Below are positions 1 to 8,842 of a stretch of 64,000 bases of DNA, one piece after another. The notes beneath the pieces were generated by a model. The model did not search any database and had not been told where the DNA came from. It saw only the letters and a list, made by a program, of their open reading frames with translations. The stretch is from contig JAIDFQ010000074.1 of NCBI GenBank assembly GCA_029054245.1, forward strand, positions 62,001-126,000, read 5' to 3'. Made by a program: the position numbers and the translations under genes. Source of the DNA: Lachnospiraceae bacterium (lineage in GTDB: Bacteria; Bacillota; Clostridia; Lachnospirales; Lachnospiraceae). Numbering within the stretch: the stretch's first letter is position 1; every line of letters begins with the position of its first letter.

Positions 1-108
1 ATTATGGGTATCTTCAGCTTAGACTTATCCAAGCCAATCGATTTAAATATCCACGCAGAAGAAAACATTGATGAAGTTCTCGAAATTATCAAACCTTACC
101 TGATTTAA
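1..108 (+). CDS. C-terminal fragment of an unidentified protein
   Basis: A reading frame is open from base 1 and ends at TAA (106-108), giving about 35 residues that end in NIDEVLEIIKPYLI. A good intrinsic terminator follows within 10 bases, which supports a real gene 3' end. The family cannot be recognised from so short a tail. It is convergent with thiI. An internal ATG at codon 2 exists, but no ribosome-binding site is visible because the upstream sequence is missing. Confidence 0.5.
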   Translation: MMGIFSLDLSKPIDLNIHAEENIDEVLEIIKPYLI

Positions 109-117
109 TGAATATTG

Positions 118-146
118 CGGGCTGGCTTTCTGCCAGCTCCTTTTTT
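118..146 (+). terminator. Intrinsic terminator of the truncated first gene
   Basis: The arms GCTGGC (121-126) and GCCAGC (132-137) form a hairpin with extra G-C and G-T pairs below it, followed directly by a run of six T (141-146) on the plus strand. The minus strand has no T run, so it acts on the plus-strand gene ending at 108. Confidence 0.75.
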
Positions 147-194
147 GTTCAATAGATCCGCCTGTGAAACATACTGGCGTTTGGTTATGCACAC

Positions 195-1379
195 TCATTC
201 CCATCTGGCAATCACAAGTTCATCCGTATCCAGTGCTTTCTGCACCAGCTCCTCTATCTTTTCCTCCAGATTCTGTTCATGCCGCTTGATGATATTTAAA
301 TTAGGCTTTGTCACAGGATGCTTTGCCACAAAGATTGTACAGCAGTCTTCATAGGGCAGAATGGAAGTCTCGTAGGTTCCAATTTTTTCCGAAACGTCCA
401 CGATTTCCATCTTGTCAAATCCTATAAGCGGCCGGAATACCGGAAGCGTACACACTTCATTGGTCACGGCAAGAGACTGTACCGTCTGGGACGCCACCTG
501 ACCGATGCTTTCACCTGTAATCAGTCCCAGACACTCATTTTCTTTTGCAATTCTCTCCGCAATCTTCATCATGTACCTGCGCATGATGATGGTAAGCTCC
601 TCATGAGGACATTTTTCATAGATGTAAAGCTGAATATCTGTAAAATTAATGATGTGAAGATAAACTGGTCCCGCATAACGGGATACCAGCTTCGCCAAAT
701 CAACCACTTTCTGCTTTGCCCTGTCACTGGTATAGGGGGGTGCATGAAAATAGACCGCATCAATCTTGACCCCACGTTTTGCAATCATATACCCCGCTAC
801 AGGCGAATCGATTCCTCCCGACAAAAGCAGCATAGCCTTCCCGTTACTGCCCACCGGCATCCCTCCCGGTCCCGGTATCTCTATGGAATAAATGTAGATC
901 TTTTCCCTAATCTCCACATGCAGCATCACATCGGGATTATGTACATCTACCTTCATTTCCGGAAAAGCATCCAGCACTGCGCCGCCCAATTCCATGTTGA
1001 GCTCCATGGAATTTTTGGGATAATTTTTTCTTGCCCTTCTTGCCTGAACCTTAAAGGTGATTTTTTTATCTTCATACACCTTGTCCACATATTCTACCAA
1101 TTTTTCGGCAAGCTTCTCATATCCTTCATCTTCTACATGAATGACCGGGCAGATTCCTGAAATACCGAACACAGTCTTTAGGTTGTCCGTCGTCTCGTCA
1201 AAATCAAACTCTGACAGAGCATGCACATAAATTCTTCCGTCCGTCCGGGTGACTTTAAATTCCCCCTCACACCTTTTCAGTGCATACTTTACCTGCTGCA
1301 CCAACGCTTCTTCAAATAGAAATTTGTTTTTTCCTTTTACGCCAATCTCTGCGTACTTGATCAAAAATGCACTGAACAT
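195..1379 (-). CDS. thiI: tRNA 4-thiouridine synthase ThiI
   Basis: The product (394 aa) adenylates U8 of tRNA and transfers sulfur to make 4-thiouridine; in some bacteria it also helps make the thiazole of thiamine. The N-terminus (FLIKYAEIGVKGKNK) and the following region match the ferredoxin-like/THUMP part. The PP-loop motif LLLSGGIDSPVAGYM lies near residue 190. The protein ends after the PP-loop domain, so the C-terminal rhodanese domain of E. coli ThiI is absent, as in most Firmicutes. I chose the ATG at 1379 because MFSAFLIKYAEIG is the usual start and AGAGG lies just upstream; a longer TTG-initiated frame reaches 1403. It is last in a minus-strand set after a cysteine desulfurase, its likely sulfur donor. 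Confidence 0.95.
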   Translation of the reverse strand: MFSAFLIKYAEIGVKGKNKFLFEEALVQQVKYALKRCEGEFKVTRTDGRIYVHALSEFDFDETTDNLKTVFGISGICPVIHVEDEGYEKLAEKLVEYVDKVYEDKKITFKVQARRARKNYPKNSMELNMELGGAVLDAFPEMKVDVHNPDVMLHVEIREKIYIYSIEIPGPGGMPVGSNGKAMLLLSGGIDSPVAGYMIAKRGVKIDAVYFHAPPYTSDRAKQKVVDLAKLVSRYAGPVYLHIINFTDIQLYIYEKCPHEELTIIMRRYMMKIAERIAKENECLGLITGESIGQVASQTVQSLAVTNEVCTLPVFRPLIGFDKMEIVDVSEKIGTYETSILPYEDCCTIFVAKHPVTKPNLNIIKRHEQNLEEKIEELVQKALDTDELVIARWE

Positions 1380-1484
1380 ATTTCCTCTCATTCCGCCGCG
1401 CAAGCGGCATTTTAATCAGTGGGACCTTTTTCTATCCATCTAAGAAGAATGACTCCAAAGAGCCATTCTTCCCGAAAAGTATTT

Positions 1485-2639
1485 CTAATTACGAGTATAT
1501 CTTCTAAGCATGGGAATTATATCATACATTGTCTGTAAAGTATAGTTTATTTCCTCCATTGTGGTAAAAACTGAAAAACTAAACCGGATCGTAGAGCCAA
1601 GCAGCTCCCCCGAAACGCCCATGGCGCGGAGAGTAGCGGAGGGCTGTGGTTTGCGTGCGGAGCATGCACTGCCTGCGGAGACGTAGATTCCCTGATCTTC
1701 CAATGCATGAAGAAGCACCTCGCTGCGCACACCCCTTATAGAAACACTCACCACATGAGGCGCGCCCGTTTCATCTGGGTGTCCGTTTACAATCACATCA
1801 TCTATCTTTTGTACCCCTTCCACAAAAGCACGCTTTATCCTGTAGAGATTTTCAATCTCCTGATCCAGATTTCCATAAACCAGTTCAACAGCTTTCGCAA
1901 GCCCTGCAACGGCAGGAACATTTTCTGTACCGGAGCGGATGCCATTTTGCTGTCCTCCGCCAAAAAGAATGGGTTTTATTTTAACTTTTTCATCTACATA
2001 CAAAAAACCTACGCCCTTTGGTCCATGAATCTTGTGACCGCTTACGGATAAAAGGTCTATTTTCATTTTTTTGGGATATATCCTAAACTTTCCATACCCC
2101 TGCACCGCATCTACATGGAACAGGATTTTAGGATTCATCTTTTTGATCAATGCACCTGCCTGTGCAATGGGCTGAACGGAGCCCACTTCATTGTTCGTGT
2201 GCATGATGGAGACTAAAATGGTCTCACCTGTAATCGCACGCTGTAAGTCTTCCAGATGGATACAGCCTTTTTGATCCACTGGAAGATACGTCACCCTAAA
2301 GCCTTCTTCTTCTAAATGCTTCATGGTCTTTAAGACCGCAGGATGTTCAATCTGCGTCGTTATCAGATGTCTTCCGCTCCGGCAGTTTGCACGTGCGCAT
2401 CCAATCAAAGCAAGGTTATCTGATTCCGTTCCTCCTGAAGTAAAAAAGATTTCTTTTTCATTTACCTTTAAATTTCTGGCAATTACGTCCTTTGCATAAC
2501 GGATATATTTCTCTGCCTGAACGCCCTTTCTATGGAGACTTGAGGAGTTTCCGTAGTCTTCACACATAATCTGGGTCATCAGCGCAGCTACCTCGTCAAA
2601 ACATCTGGTGGTTGCCGAATTATCTAAATATACCTCCAT
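1485..2639 (-). CDS. nifS: Cysteine desulfurase (NifS/IscS family), likely sulfur donor for ThiI
   Basis: A 384-residue PLP-dependent enzyme that removes sulfur from cysteine as a protein persulfide. Visible marks are the N-terminal YLDNSATTRCFDEV, the TSGGTESDN phosphate-binding segment, the PLP lysine in SVSGHKIHGPKGVGF, and the persulfide cysteine in SAGSACSARKPQPS with a long mobile loop (class I). It lies about 105 bases upstream of thiI on the same strand. The same pairing in Bacillus subtilis (NifZ-ThiI) is dedicated to tRNA thiolation, so a NifZ-type role is more likely than general Fe-S assembly. That is inference from context; no IscU/SufU is nearby. Confidence 0.92.
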   Translation of the reverse strand: MEVYLDNSATTRCFDEVAALMTQIMCEDYGNSSSLHRKGVQAEKYIRYAKDVIARNLKVNEKEIFFTSGGTESDNLALIGCARANCRSGRHLITTQIEHPAVLKTMKHLEEEGFRVTYLPVDQKGCIHLEDLQRAITGETILVSIMHTNNEVGSVQPIAQAGALIKKMNPKILFHVDAVQGYGKFRIYPKKMKIDLLSVSGHKIHGPKGVGFLYVDEKVKIKPILFGGGQQNGIRSGTENVPAVAGLAKAVELVYGNLDQEIENLYRIKRAFVEGVQKIDDVIVNGHPDETGAPHVVSVSIRGVRSEVLLHALEDQGIYVSAGSACSARKPQPSATLRAMGVSGELLGSTIRFSFSVFTTMEEINYTLQTMYDIIPMLRRYTRN

Positions 2640-2696
2640 AATATCACTGGCCTTTCTGAACAGAGTATTCGTTCTTATCCTACTATTACTATATGA

Positions 2697-3437
2697 TTAT
2701 CTTTCTAAATGGTACATTATAATAGACAGAACTGCCATTCCAGCCGTTTCCGTACGCAAAATGCGGCGTCCTAAGGTGATGGGCTCCATTCCCTCTTTTA
2801 TCGCTGTTTCAACCTCTTCCCCCGCAAACCCTCCTTCTGGTCCGATAAAAATAGCAATATCCTCACCCGGCTTTAATCCGCCAATCAACGCTCTGGTCTT
2901 TTCTATATCTTCTGCAAGTTCGTAAGGTATCATTCTTACATCTGCACATTTGCTGTAATTTGCTGCCTCATTGAAGCTCATCACTTCTTTTACCTTTGGT
3001 ATGATTCCCCTTCGGCTTTGCTTGGCTGCCGCCTGTGCGATTCCCTGCCATCTTGTAATCTTATTTTTTGCCTTTTTTTCATCCAGCTTCACTACCGCAC
3101 GTTTACAGGCAACAGGTATGATTTCATATACCCCCAGTTCCACTGCCTTTTGAATAATGAGCTCCATTTTATCCGCCTTGGGAAGCCCTTGGAACAAATA
3201 AATCTTAGAGGGAAGTTCCACTCCTTCCTCTTTTATAAAACGAAGCTCGCAGACAATCTCCTCCTCGCCCAGCTCTTCAATACCGCAGCGGTATTCTTTT
3301 CCATCCATGCCATTGCTGATGGAAATTTCTTCTCCGGGTTTCATACGGAGCACATTTTTAATATGATTCACATCCCCGCCTGTAATAATAACTTTATTTC
3401 CCTGAATCTGTCTGGGTTCCACAAAAAACTGGTACAT
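2697..3437 (-). CDS. rsmE: 16S rRNA (uracil1498-N3)-methyltransferase RsmE
   Basis: A SPOUT-fold methyltransferase (246 aa) that methylates U1498 of 16S rRNA in the mature 30S subunit. It has the N-terminal PUA-like part (start MYQFFVEPRQIQG, then GDVNHIKNVLRMKPGEEI) and the C-terminal knotted SAM site, seen as IFIGPEGGFAGEEV and LGRRILRTETAGMAVLSII. Length and motif order are normal. It lies 40 bases after prmA, so the two translation-related methyltransferases are probably co-transcribed from the promoter before prmA. This prmA-rsmE pairing is common in Firmicutes. Confidence 0.95.
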   Translation of the reverse strand: MYQFFVEPRQIQGNKVIITGGDVNHIKNVLRMKPGEEISISNGMDGKEYRCGIEELGEEEIVCELRFIKEEGVELPSKIYLFQGLPKADKMELIIQKAVELGVYEIIPVACKRAVVKLDEKKAKNKITRWQGIAQAAAKQSRRGIIPKVKEVMSFNEAANYSKCADVRMIPYELAEDIEKTRALIGGLKPGEDIAIFIGPEGGFAGEEVETAIKEGMEPITLGRRILRTETAGMAVLSIIMYHLER

Positions 3438-3477
3438 TTATACGGCCATTCCCTTCTATAATCTGCAAAATACTGCA

Positions 3478-4467
3478 TTAAGCAAGTTTGCGCGCCACCA
3501 CGCCGACCCATTCTCCTTGATGATTAACCTCAAGAACTTCCAGTCCCGCCGCCTTTATCGCGTCCACCACCGTCTGCTCCTTGTCATCAATGATACCGGA
3601 AGTAATATATATACCGCCCTTTTTGAGATGATTCACAATAACAGGTGTCAGCGGCACCAGCACTTCCGCCAGAATATTGGCGGTTACAATATCATAACAT
3701 CCAAAGCCAACCTGTTCCTGGATTTCCCGCTCTGTAATAATATTACCGATGATCAGTCTAAACGCCTCATCTGCAATGCCATTCGCCTCTTTGTTTTCCT
3801 TAACTGCCTCTATGGCACAGGGATCAAGATCTGTCCCTACCGCGCTTTCCGCTCCGAACATAATAGAAAGAACCGCCAATATACCGCTCCCAGTTCCCAC
3901 GTCTAAGAGTTTGGTCTTGGGTGTGATGTACCTGCGCAGTGCACGGATACAAAGCTGCGTGGTATCATGCATGCCTGTCCCAAAAGCAGTTCCCGGGTCG
4001 ATGTGCAGAATCATCTTGTCCTGATCCTCCGGCTCTGCTTCCTCCCACGAAGGAATCACCAGAACATCATCTATGGCAAACTGGTGGAAATACTGCTTCC
4101 AATTGTTGATCCAGTCAATGTCTTCCGTCTCTTCCACCGCAACGCTTCCTTCTCCGATATCCATAAATTCACGAAGTTCGCCAAGCTGCTCCTGCACACT
4201 TTCGAGGACCGCCTGCGCTGTGGTTTCCTCTCCATTTAACAGCAGTTTTCCGTCTTCCGCCTCTTCCACAAAAAAGCTAAGATAGGCTATCCCGTCATCC
4301 TTTGGCCCGTCCGGAAGAATGTCAACAAACATCTGCTCCTTTTCCAGCGCAGTTAAGGGAACCTTATCCTCAATCTGAGCCCCCTCAAGACCAATATCAT
4401 ATAAGGTGCTGATAATGATATCCTCGGCATCTGTAATTGTTTTAATTTTGAATTTCATCCATTTCAT
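3478..4467 (-). CDS. prmA: Ribosomal protein L11 methyltransferase PrmA
   Basis: SAM-dependent methyltransferase (329 aa) that trimethylates ribosomal protein L11. An N-terminal L11-binding domain (first ~110 residues, MKWMKFKIKTITDAEDI) is followed by a class I methyltransferase fold with LLDVGTGSGILAV as motif I, the acidic TDLDP strand end, and the catalytic-region motif DIVTANILAEVLVPL. The start at 4467 is an ATG nine bases after GGAAGGG; an upstream TTG in frame (4485) overlaps that ribosome-binding site and is unlikely. First gene of the minus-strand set with rsmE, the desulfurase and thiI. Confidence 0.95.
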   Translation of the reverse strand: MKWMKFKIKTITDAEDIIISTLYDIGLEGAQIEDKVPLTALEKEQMFVDILPDGPKDDGIAYLSFFVEEAEDGKLLLNGEETTAQAVLESVQEQLGELREFMDIGEGSVAVEETEDIDWINNWKQYFHQFAIDDVLVIPSWEEAEPEDQDKMILHIDPGTAFGTGMHDTTQLCIRALRRYITPKTKLLDVGTGSGILAVLSIMFGAESAVGTDLDPCAIEAVKENKEANGIADEAFRLIIGNIITEREIQEQVGFGCYDIVTANILAEVLVPLTPVIVNHLKKGGIYITSGIIDDKEQTVVDAIKAAGLEVLEVNHQGEWVGVVARKLA

Positions 4468-4504
4468 GTTTTCAATCCCTTCCAAAACGATTTCCTATTG
4501 TTCC

Positions 4505-4533
4505 ATTATATGTAAAAAATGTTTCATTTACAA
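4505..4533 (-). promoter_or_regulatory. Sigma-A promoter for prmA-rsmE-nifS-thiI
   Basis: On the minus strand, -35 TTGTAA (4528-4533) and -10 TATAAT (4505-4510) are separated by exactly 17 bases, about 38 bases before the prmA start. Confidence 0.75.
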
Positions 4534-4604
4534 GGCTCCTTTTCATATGCCTTATTCTCTATAAACTGTCATACATAAGATCAAATTTTACGGGAGCTTA
4601 ACGT

Positions 4605-4633
4605 TTGACTATTAAGATTTCGTATCTTATACT
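4605..4633 (+). promoter_or_regulatory. Sigma-A promoter for nudC
   Basis: -35 TTGACT (4605-4610), a 17-base spacer and -10 TATACT (4628-4633) lie about 50 bases before the nudC start. It is divergent from the prmA promoter. Confidence 0.75.
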
Positions 4634-4686
4634 TAAAGCAACCGTTTATTTTTAATAATTACACAAAATAGAAAGCGTATTTAAAA

Positions 4687-5541
4687 ATGATTCAAGATAT
4701 CTACCCTCAGATTTATCATAACGAATATAAAGACATACAGCCGCAGGACAATGACTTTATTCTTGTCTTTGATAAGCATACCGCTCTGCTCCGATTTCAA
4801 TCAGATGAATTTCAAGTCAAAAAACTGCGTTTCCCTACGCGAAAAGAACTAAAAGCCCAAGACTGCACCTATCACTATTTATTTTCCATAGACAATTATA
4901 AATATTTTTTGGCATTCCCTGCTGCCGGTTCTCCAACGCTTATCCTCCCCGGCTATTCCTACGAGGATGTGCGGATTTTCCGCACCGCAGATTCCAGACA
5001 TACTGCGTTCGCCGGCATCACCGCTCATCATTTATTTATCTGGTATCAGACCAACCAGTTCTGCGGACGCTGTGGGAGCAAAATGATCCCCGACCGCACA
5101 GAGCGGATGCTCTTTTGTCCTGATTGTCATAATGCAGTCTACCCAAGGATTTCTCCCGCTGTCATTGTGGGAATCATAAACGGAGACAAAATACTGATGA
5201 GCAGATATGCAGGGCGTCCTTACACCAATTACGCCCTCATTGCCGGTTTTACTGAAATCGGAGAAAGTGCGGAACAGACTGTCAGAAGAGAAGTGATGGA
5301 AGAAGTAGGGCTAAAAGTAAAAAATATCCGCTATTACAAAAGCCAGCCCTGGGCCTTTTCCGGAAGCCTTCTCATGGGATTTTTCTGTGACCTGGACGGC
5401 TCCGATCAAATCACTTTAGATACCAGTGAGTTGTCGGAAGCCGGCTGGTTTCACAGAGATGAAATCACTCTGGAGGATGACCATATAAGCCTCACCAGAG
5501 AAATGATCATAAAATTTAAAGAAGACTCTTATAAATCATAA
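4687..5541 (+). CDS. nudC: NAD(+)/NADH diphosphatase NudC (Nudix hydrolase)
   Basis: A 284-residue Nudix enzyme that cleaves NAD(H) to NMN(H) and AMP; NudC enzymes also remove NAD caps from RNA. Visible features are a Zn-ribbon (CGRCGSK ... FCPDCHN, near residues 125-145), a full Nudix box from GFTEIGESAEQ to REVMEEVGL, and SQPWAFSGS after it, the NudC-specific motif (normally SQPWPFPxS; here the two prolines are A and S). The ribosome-binding site is weak (AGAAAG). Its 3' end overlaps the glnA 3' end by 13 bases on the opposite strand. Confidence 0.93.
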   Translation: MIQDIYPQIYHNEYKDIQPQDNDFILVFDKHTALLRFQSDEFQVKKLRFPTRKELKAQDCTYHYLFSIDNYKYFLAFPAAGSPTLILPGYSYEDVRIFRTADSRHTAFAGITAHHLFIWYQTNQFCGRCGSKMIPDRTERMLFCPDCHNAVYPRISPAVIVGIINGDKILMSRYAGRPYTNYALIAGFTEIGESAEQTVRREVMEEVGLKVKNIRYYKSQPWAFSGSLLMGFFCDLDGSDQITLDTSELSEAGWFHRDEITLEDDHISLTREMIIKFKEDSYKS

Positions 5542-6959
5542 TACATTTTAAATTCTGCCGGAGAAGGAATCTGTTCCATTTTCTTTAATTCCGCTCTCTT
5601 GCGTGCTACCCACACATCAATGAGCCGCTCCGGGAATACCCCGCCTTTGGTCAGATAATCATGGTCTGCCTCTAAGGCATCCAGCGCTTCACCTAGGGAT
5701 TTCGGCAGTCCCTTGATCTTTTTCTGTTCTTCTTCTGACAAAGTATAAAGGTTAAAGTCATAAGGTCCCCAGCCATTTTCTGCGGGATCGATCTGATTCT
5801 CAATGCCATCCAGCCCTGCCATCAGAATTGCTGCATATGCATAATAAGGGTTGGCAGTGGCATCAGGGTTGCGCAGTTCAAATCGCTTGGTCTCTGGGGA
5901 CTTTGCATAAGCAGGAATACGGATAACCGCACTGCGGTTGGAGGTTGCATATCCAATCGTAACCGGCGCTTCAAACCCCGGCACCAGACGCTTAAAGGAA
6001 TTGGTTGATGGATTCGTAAACGCACACAGAGAAGCAATATGCTTCAGCAGTCCGCCCATAAAATAATGCGCCGTGCGGCTTAAGCCTGAATATCCATTTT
6101 CATCATAAAATAATGGCTGCCCATCCTTAAAAAGCAACATATGGACATGCATGCCGCTGCCTGCCTCCTGATAGATTGGTTTGGGCAGGAAAGTCGCTGT
6201 CTTTCCTTCCTGTGCTGCCATATTTTTGATGATGTATTTAATTATCATGGTATTATCTGCCATATCGGGCATGTCCGCAAGCTCCACTTCAATCTCCATC
6301 TGACCCGGACCTCCGACCTCATGATGATGATACTTTACTTTAATGCCCCAGTCCTCCATCATCATACACATCCTGCTGCGCAGATCATATCCCACATCCT
6401 GGGGAGAAGCCACATGATATCCGCCTTTATAAGGAACCTCATATCCATTGTTACCCGATGTTTCCAGGCTGCAGTTCCAATCTGCCTGTTTGGTATCGAT
6501 CCGATATCCGCACTGCTGGGGGGATACCTCGAAACGCGCCGAATCAAACAGGTAAAATTCAAATTCCGGTCCGATGATCATCCTGTCCGCAATACCGCTT
6601 TCCTTCATATATTCAACAGCACGCAGGCTTACATTCTTGGGATACTGGTCAAAGGGCTTGTTTTCTCCCTTACCGATGGTGCACACATTACCGCACATAG
6701 TAAGCGTCGGCACCTGCGCAAACGGATCTACATATGCAGTATCCGGATCCGGCAAAAACACCATATCGCTCTTTTCAATCGGCGCATATCCATAATTGGA
6801 ACCATCAAATCCAATTCCGTAAGTAAATGTGTCCTCCCCGAACCGCTCCACCGGAATCGTAATGTGACGCCAACGCCCATCAATATCCGTCATTTTAAAA
6901 TCAATCATACGGATATTCTTTTCCTCACACAACTTCTTGATCTCTTTGCTTTTACCCAT
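5529..6959 (-). CDS. glnA: Glutamine synthetase, type I
   Basis: ATP-dependent ligase (476 aa) making glutamine from glutamate and ammonia, cytoplasmic dodecamer. GSI hallmarks are seen in order: the beta-grasp N-domain with FGEDTFTYGIGFDGSNYGYA, the metal-binding MIIGPEFEFYLFD, the ammonia/glutamate-site HHHEVGGPGQMEIE, GSGMHVHMLLF, and NRSAVIRIPAYAKSPETKRFELRNPD near the end. The adenylylation-loop region reads NLYTLSEEE without the usual tyrosine-proline context, so control by feedback or GlnR-type factors is more likely than adenylylation. The ribosome-binding site is purine-rich (AAAGGAAAAAGG). An extended -10 promoter lies about 90 bases upstream. Confidence 0.95.
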   Translation of the reverse strand: MGKSKEIKKLCEEKNIRMIDFKMTDIDGRWRHITIPVERFGEDTFTYGIGFDGSNYGYAPIEKSDMVFLPDPDTAYVDPFAQVPTLTMCGNVCTIGKGENKPFDQYPKNVSLRAVEYMKESGIADRMIIGPEFEFYLFDSARFEVSPQQCGYRIDTKQADWNCSLETSGNNGYEVPYKGGYHVASPQDVGYDLRSRMCMMMEDWGIKVKYHHHEVGGPGQMEIEVELADMPDMADNTMIIKYIIKNMAAQEGKTATFLPKPIYQEAGSGMHVHMLLFKDGQPLFYDENGYSGLSRTAHYFMGGLLKHIASLCAFTNPSTNSFKRLVPGFEAPVTIGYATSNRSAVIRIPAYAKSPETKRFELRNPDATANPYYAYAAILMAGLDGIENQIDPAENGWGPYDFNLYTLSEEEQKKIKGLPKSLGEALDALEADHDYLTKGGVFPERLIDVWVARKRAELKKMEQIPSPAEFKMYYDL

Positions 6960-7049
6960 AACCTTTTTCCTTTCCCTTTTTACTTTTCTTGCAACAGCCC
7001 GGCTCTTGGTCTTGCCATCGCTCTTTCTTGCATATCTGCAGTTTCTTAA

Positions 7050-7078
7050 ATTGTATCATCCCAGCGTCAAATAAACAA
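7050..7078 (-). promoter_or_regulatory. Probable extended -10 promoter for glnA
   Basis: On the minus strand, TGATACAAT (extended -10, core 7050-7055) sits 17 bases after TTGTTT (7073-7078). The glnA start is about 90 bases further on. I see no clear GlnR or other operator. Confidence 0.55.
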
Positions 7079-7089
7079 TAAGAACTCGT

Positions 7090-8829
7090 CTACTCCGCCC
7101 AGCTTAAAGCCTCCTCTAAGCTTTCCGCCCCCAGTATATTCAACATGAACGTAACATATTCCTGCGCTCTATCTGTATCGATATAGCAAAAGACCTCCTT
7201 CAAATACTTTTCGGAGTGATTGTATTCATAAAGACCAAAGGCAAGCCCACTCACCACCTCTTCCGGCGCATCCGTCTGCCTGTTTAAAATAAAAGCATCT
7301 ATATGCGGATTTGCATCCACGATAAAATAGCAATAAGCAAACGCCGCCGCTTGCAGCTTTTCCCCGGATTTGGACGAAAAGCCGAGCTCTGTGATCGTAA
7401 TGCTTCTGATTTCCCCTTCCGTATCCAGATATTCTTCCTGTCCTAAAAGATCCGTCAGCACATTGAGGTTCATAATCGTTAAAACCTCCGCATCCTGTGT
7501 CTTATCACTTTCCACAGACCAGTAGTTCACACGGGTAAGAGGCTCTGGATAAGGATGAATGGCAATACCCCAGTCATAATTGCCATGTGCTCTTACTGCA
7601 TCATTAAATGCGGCAAGCAGATCCCTCGCATTAAAATAATTTTTGCTGTTACCATGATTACTGTTCCAGTCATGGTCTATGCTGAAATATACCCTTGCAT
7701 TTGCATAATTGCTTTTGATTGCCTGATAAAAGATGCGGAAGGATTTTTCAAACTCCTGGGCATAATATGTAAGATCCTTGGTGTTCATATAATTCCATGT
7801 CTTAAACTGATTGATCTCATTGGCGATTACCCAGTTATGCACCATTCCATGTTCCCCGCTGGAATATCGCTGTGCAAGAAATCCAGCTACCGCCTCAAGA
7901 GTCTTTACGCCTTCCTCCTCTTGCGTATTGAACATGTAATAATAGGCGCCGCTCTTTGGATTCCTTGCCTTCGGATGAATCATCTCTATGTGCGCATCAT
8001 TCCAATCATTCAGCACCACTGCCGTAGAGCACATGCCAAGGGTTTCCAGATAGGAGAACAATCCGTCATAATCATTTACCACTTTCCCGTTAAAATGATA
8101 CTCTTTTCCTTCAAAGGTATATACGATTGTAGGGTAGGCTTCATCCGTCGTCTCACCCATAAGTGTGGATAAGGGAATATTATAGATTGTGTGTTTCACT
8201 TCCAAATCCGTCAATTCCTTTGTGCCCAACATAGTGGGGTCCAGCAGAACCCCTTTTTTTGATCTGATATCAGGATAAGAATCCTGATTCTTAGCCAACA
8301 TCTCCGGGTTTAACAAATAAGCCCCGCTTCCTACTGGTACATATTTTCCCTCCACAAGAATAGCCGGAATGAATTGCTTAAACAGATATTCCTCTTCATA
8401 ATCAAAGGAAACCTCCGATGTTCTTCCCTTTTTCCAGACAGCTACCGGCTCTCCTGAAAGTCCCTGCATATCCTCATAACATTCCGCAAGAAACAAGTAA
8501 AAATATGCATCATCGCTCTCTGGAATCTGCGGCATCACCAATGAGTATACCATTTGTTCCGGTTCATCCTCATCAATCAGCGCCATGCCAGAACCGTAAT
8601 CTGCCAGATCACCCACCGGTACCTGTATGTCCCCCTTGGCAAGCTGCTCTAAAATGGCTTCCTCAGACCGTGTCTTTCTTTCGCTTCCATCTGCAGTTTC
8701 TGTTACGACCCTTTCTCCGCCGGCAGGCACATTCCCGCCGCATCCATACAAAAGTCCCGCCAACAAAACCGCGCCTATATATATAAGAAAAATCCTTTTT
8801 TTCATTATCCCCTTCTCTTTATGCACCAT
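7090..8829 (-). CDS. DUF5722-type lipoprotein (GH-A clan TIM-barrel-like)
   Basis: A 579-residue exported lipoprotein. The signal peptide ends in the lipobox GLLYGC. The C-terminal two thirds (VKHTIYNIPLSTLMG, then NWVIANEINQFKTWNYM, YFSIDHDWNSNHG, WGIAIHPYPEPLTRVNYW, ITITELGFSS) resemble the DUF5722 family, which looks like a glycosidase barrel: the NE in IANEIN and the E in ITELGFS sit where GH-A clan acid/base and nucleophile would be. The substrate is unknown. An ATG at 8829 has AGGAGG only three bases away, the next GTG (8826) has ideal spacing, and MKKRIF (8805) follows GAAGGGG; all keep the lipobox. It lies 13 bases after the BMP-type lipoprotein gene. Confidence 0.8.
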   Translation of the reverse strand: MVHKEKGIMKKRIFLIYIGAVLLAGLLYGCGGNVPAGGERVVTETADGSERKTRSEEAILEQLAKGDIQVPVGDLADYGSGMALIDEDEPEQMVYSLVMPQIPESDDAYFYLFLAECYEDMQGLSGEPVAVWKKGRTSEVSFDYEEEYLFKQFIPAILVEGKYVPVGSGAYLLNPEMLAKNQDSYPDIRSKKGVLLDPTMLGTKELTDLEVKHTIYNIPLSTLMGETTDEAYPTIVYTFEGKEYHFNGKVVNDYDGLFSYLETLGMCSTAVVLNDWNDAHIEMIHPKARNPKSGAYYYMFNTQEEEGVKTLEAVAGFLAQRYSSGEHGMVHNWVIANEINQFKTWNYMNTKDLTYYAQEFEKSFRIFYQAIKSNYANARVYFSIDHDWNSNHGNSKNYFNARDLLAAFNDAVRAHGNYDWGIAIHPYPEPLTRVNYWSVESDKTQDAEVLTIMNLNVLTDLLGQEEYLDTEGEIRSITITELGFSSKSGEKLQAAAFAYCYFIVDANPHIDAFILNRQTDAPEEVVSGLAFGLYEYNHSEKYLKEVFCYIDTDRAQEYVTFMLNILGAESLEEALSWAE

Positions 8830-8842
8830 CAGCCTCCTGCAC

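Noticed and set aside
318..1160. 280-codon plus-strand frame across thiI
   Set aside because: It lies entirely antisense to thiI, whose motifs are clear, and its translation is His/Phe/Cys-rich without any family motif.
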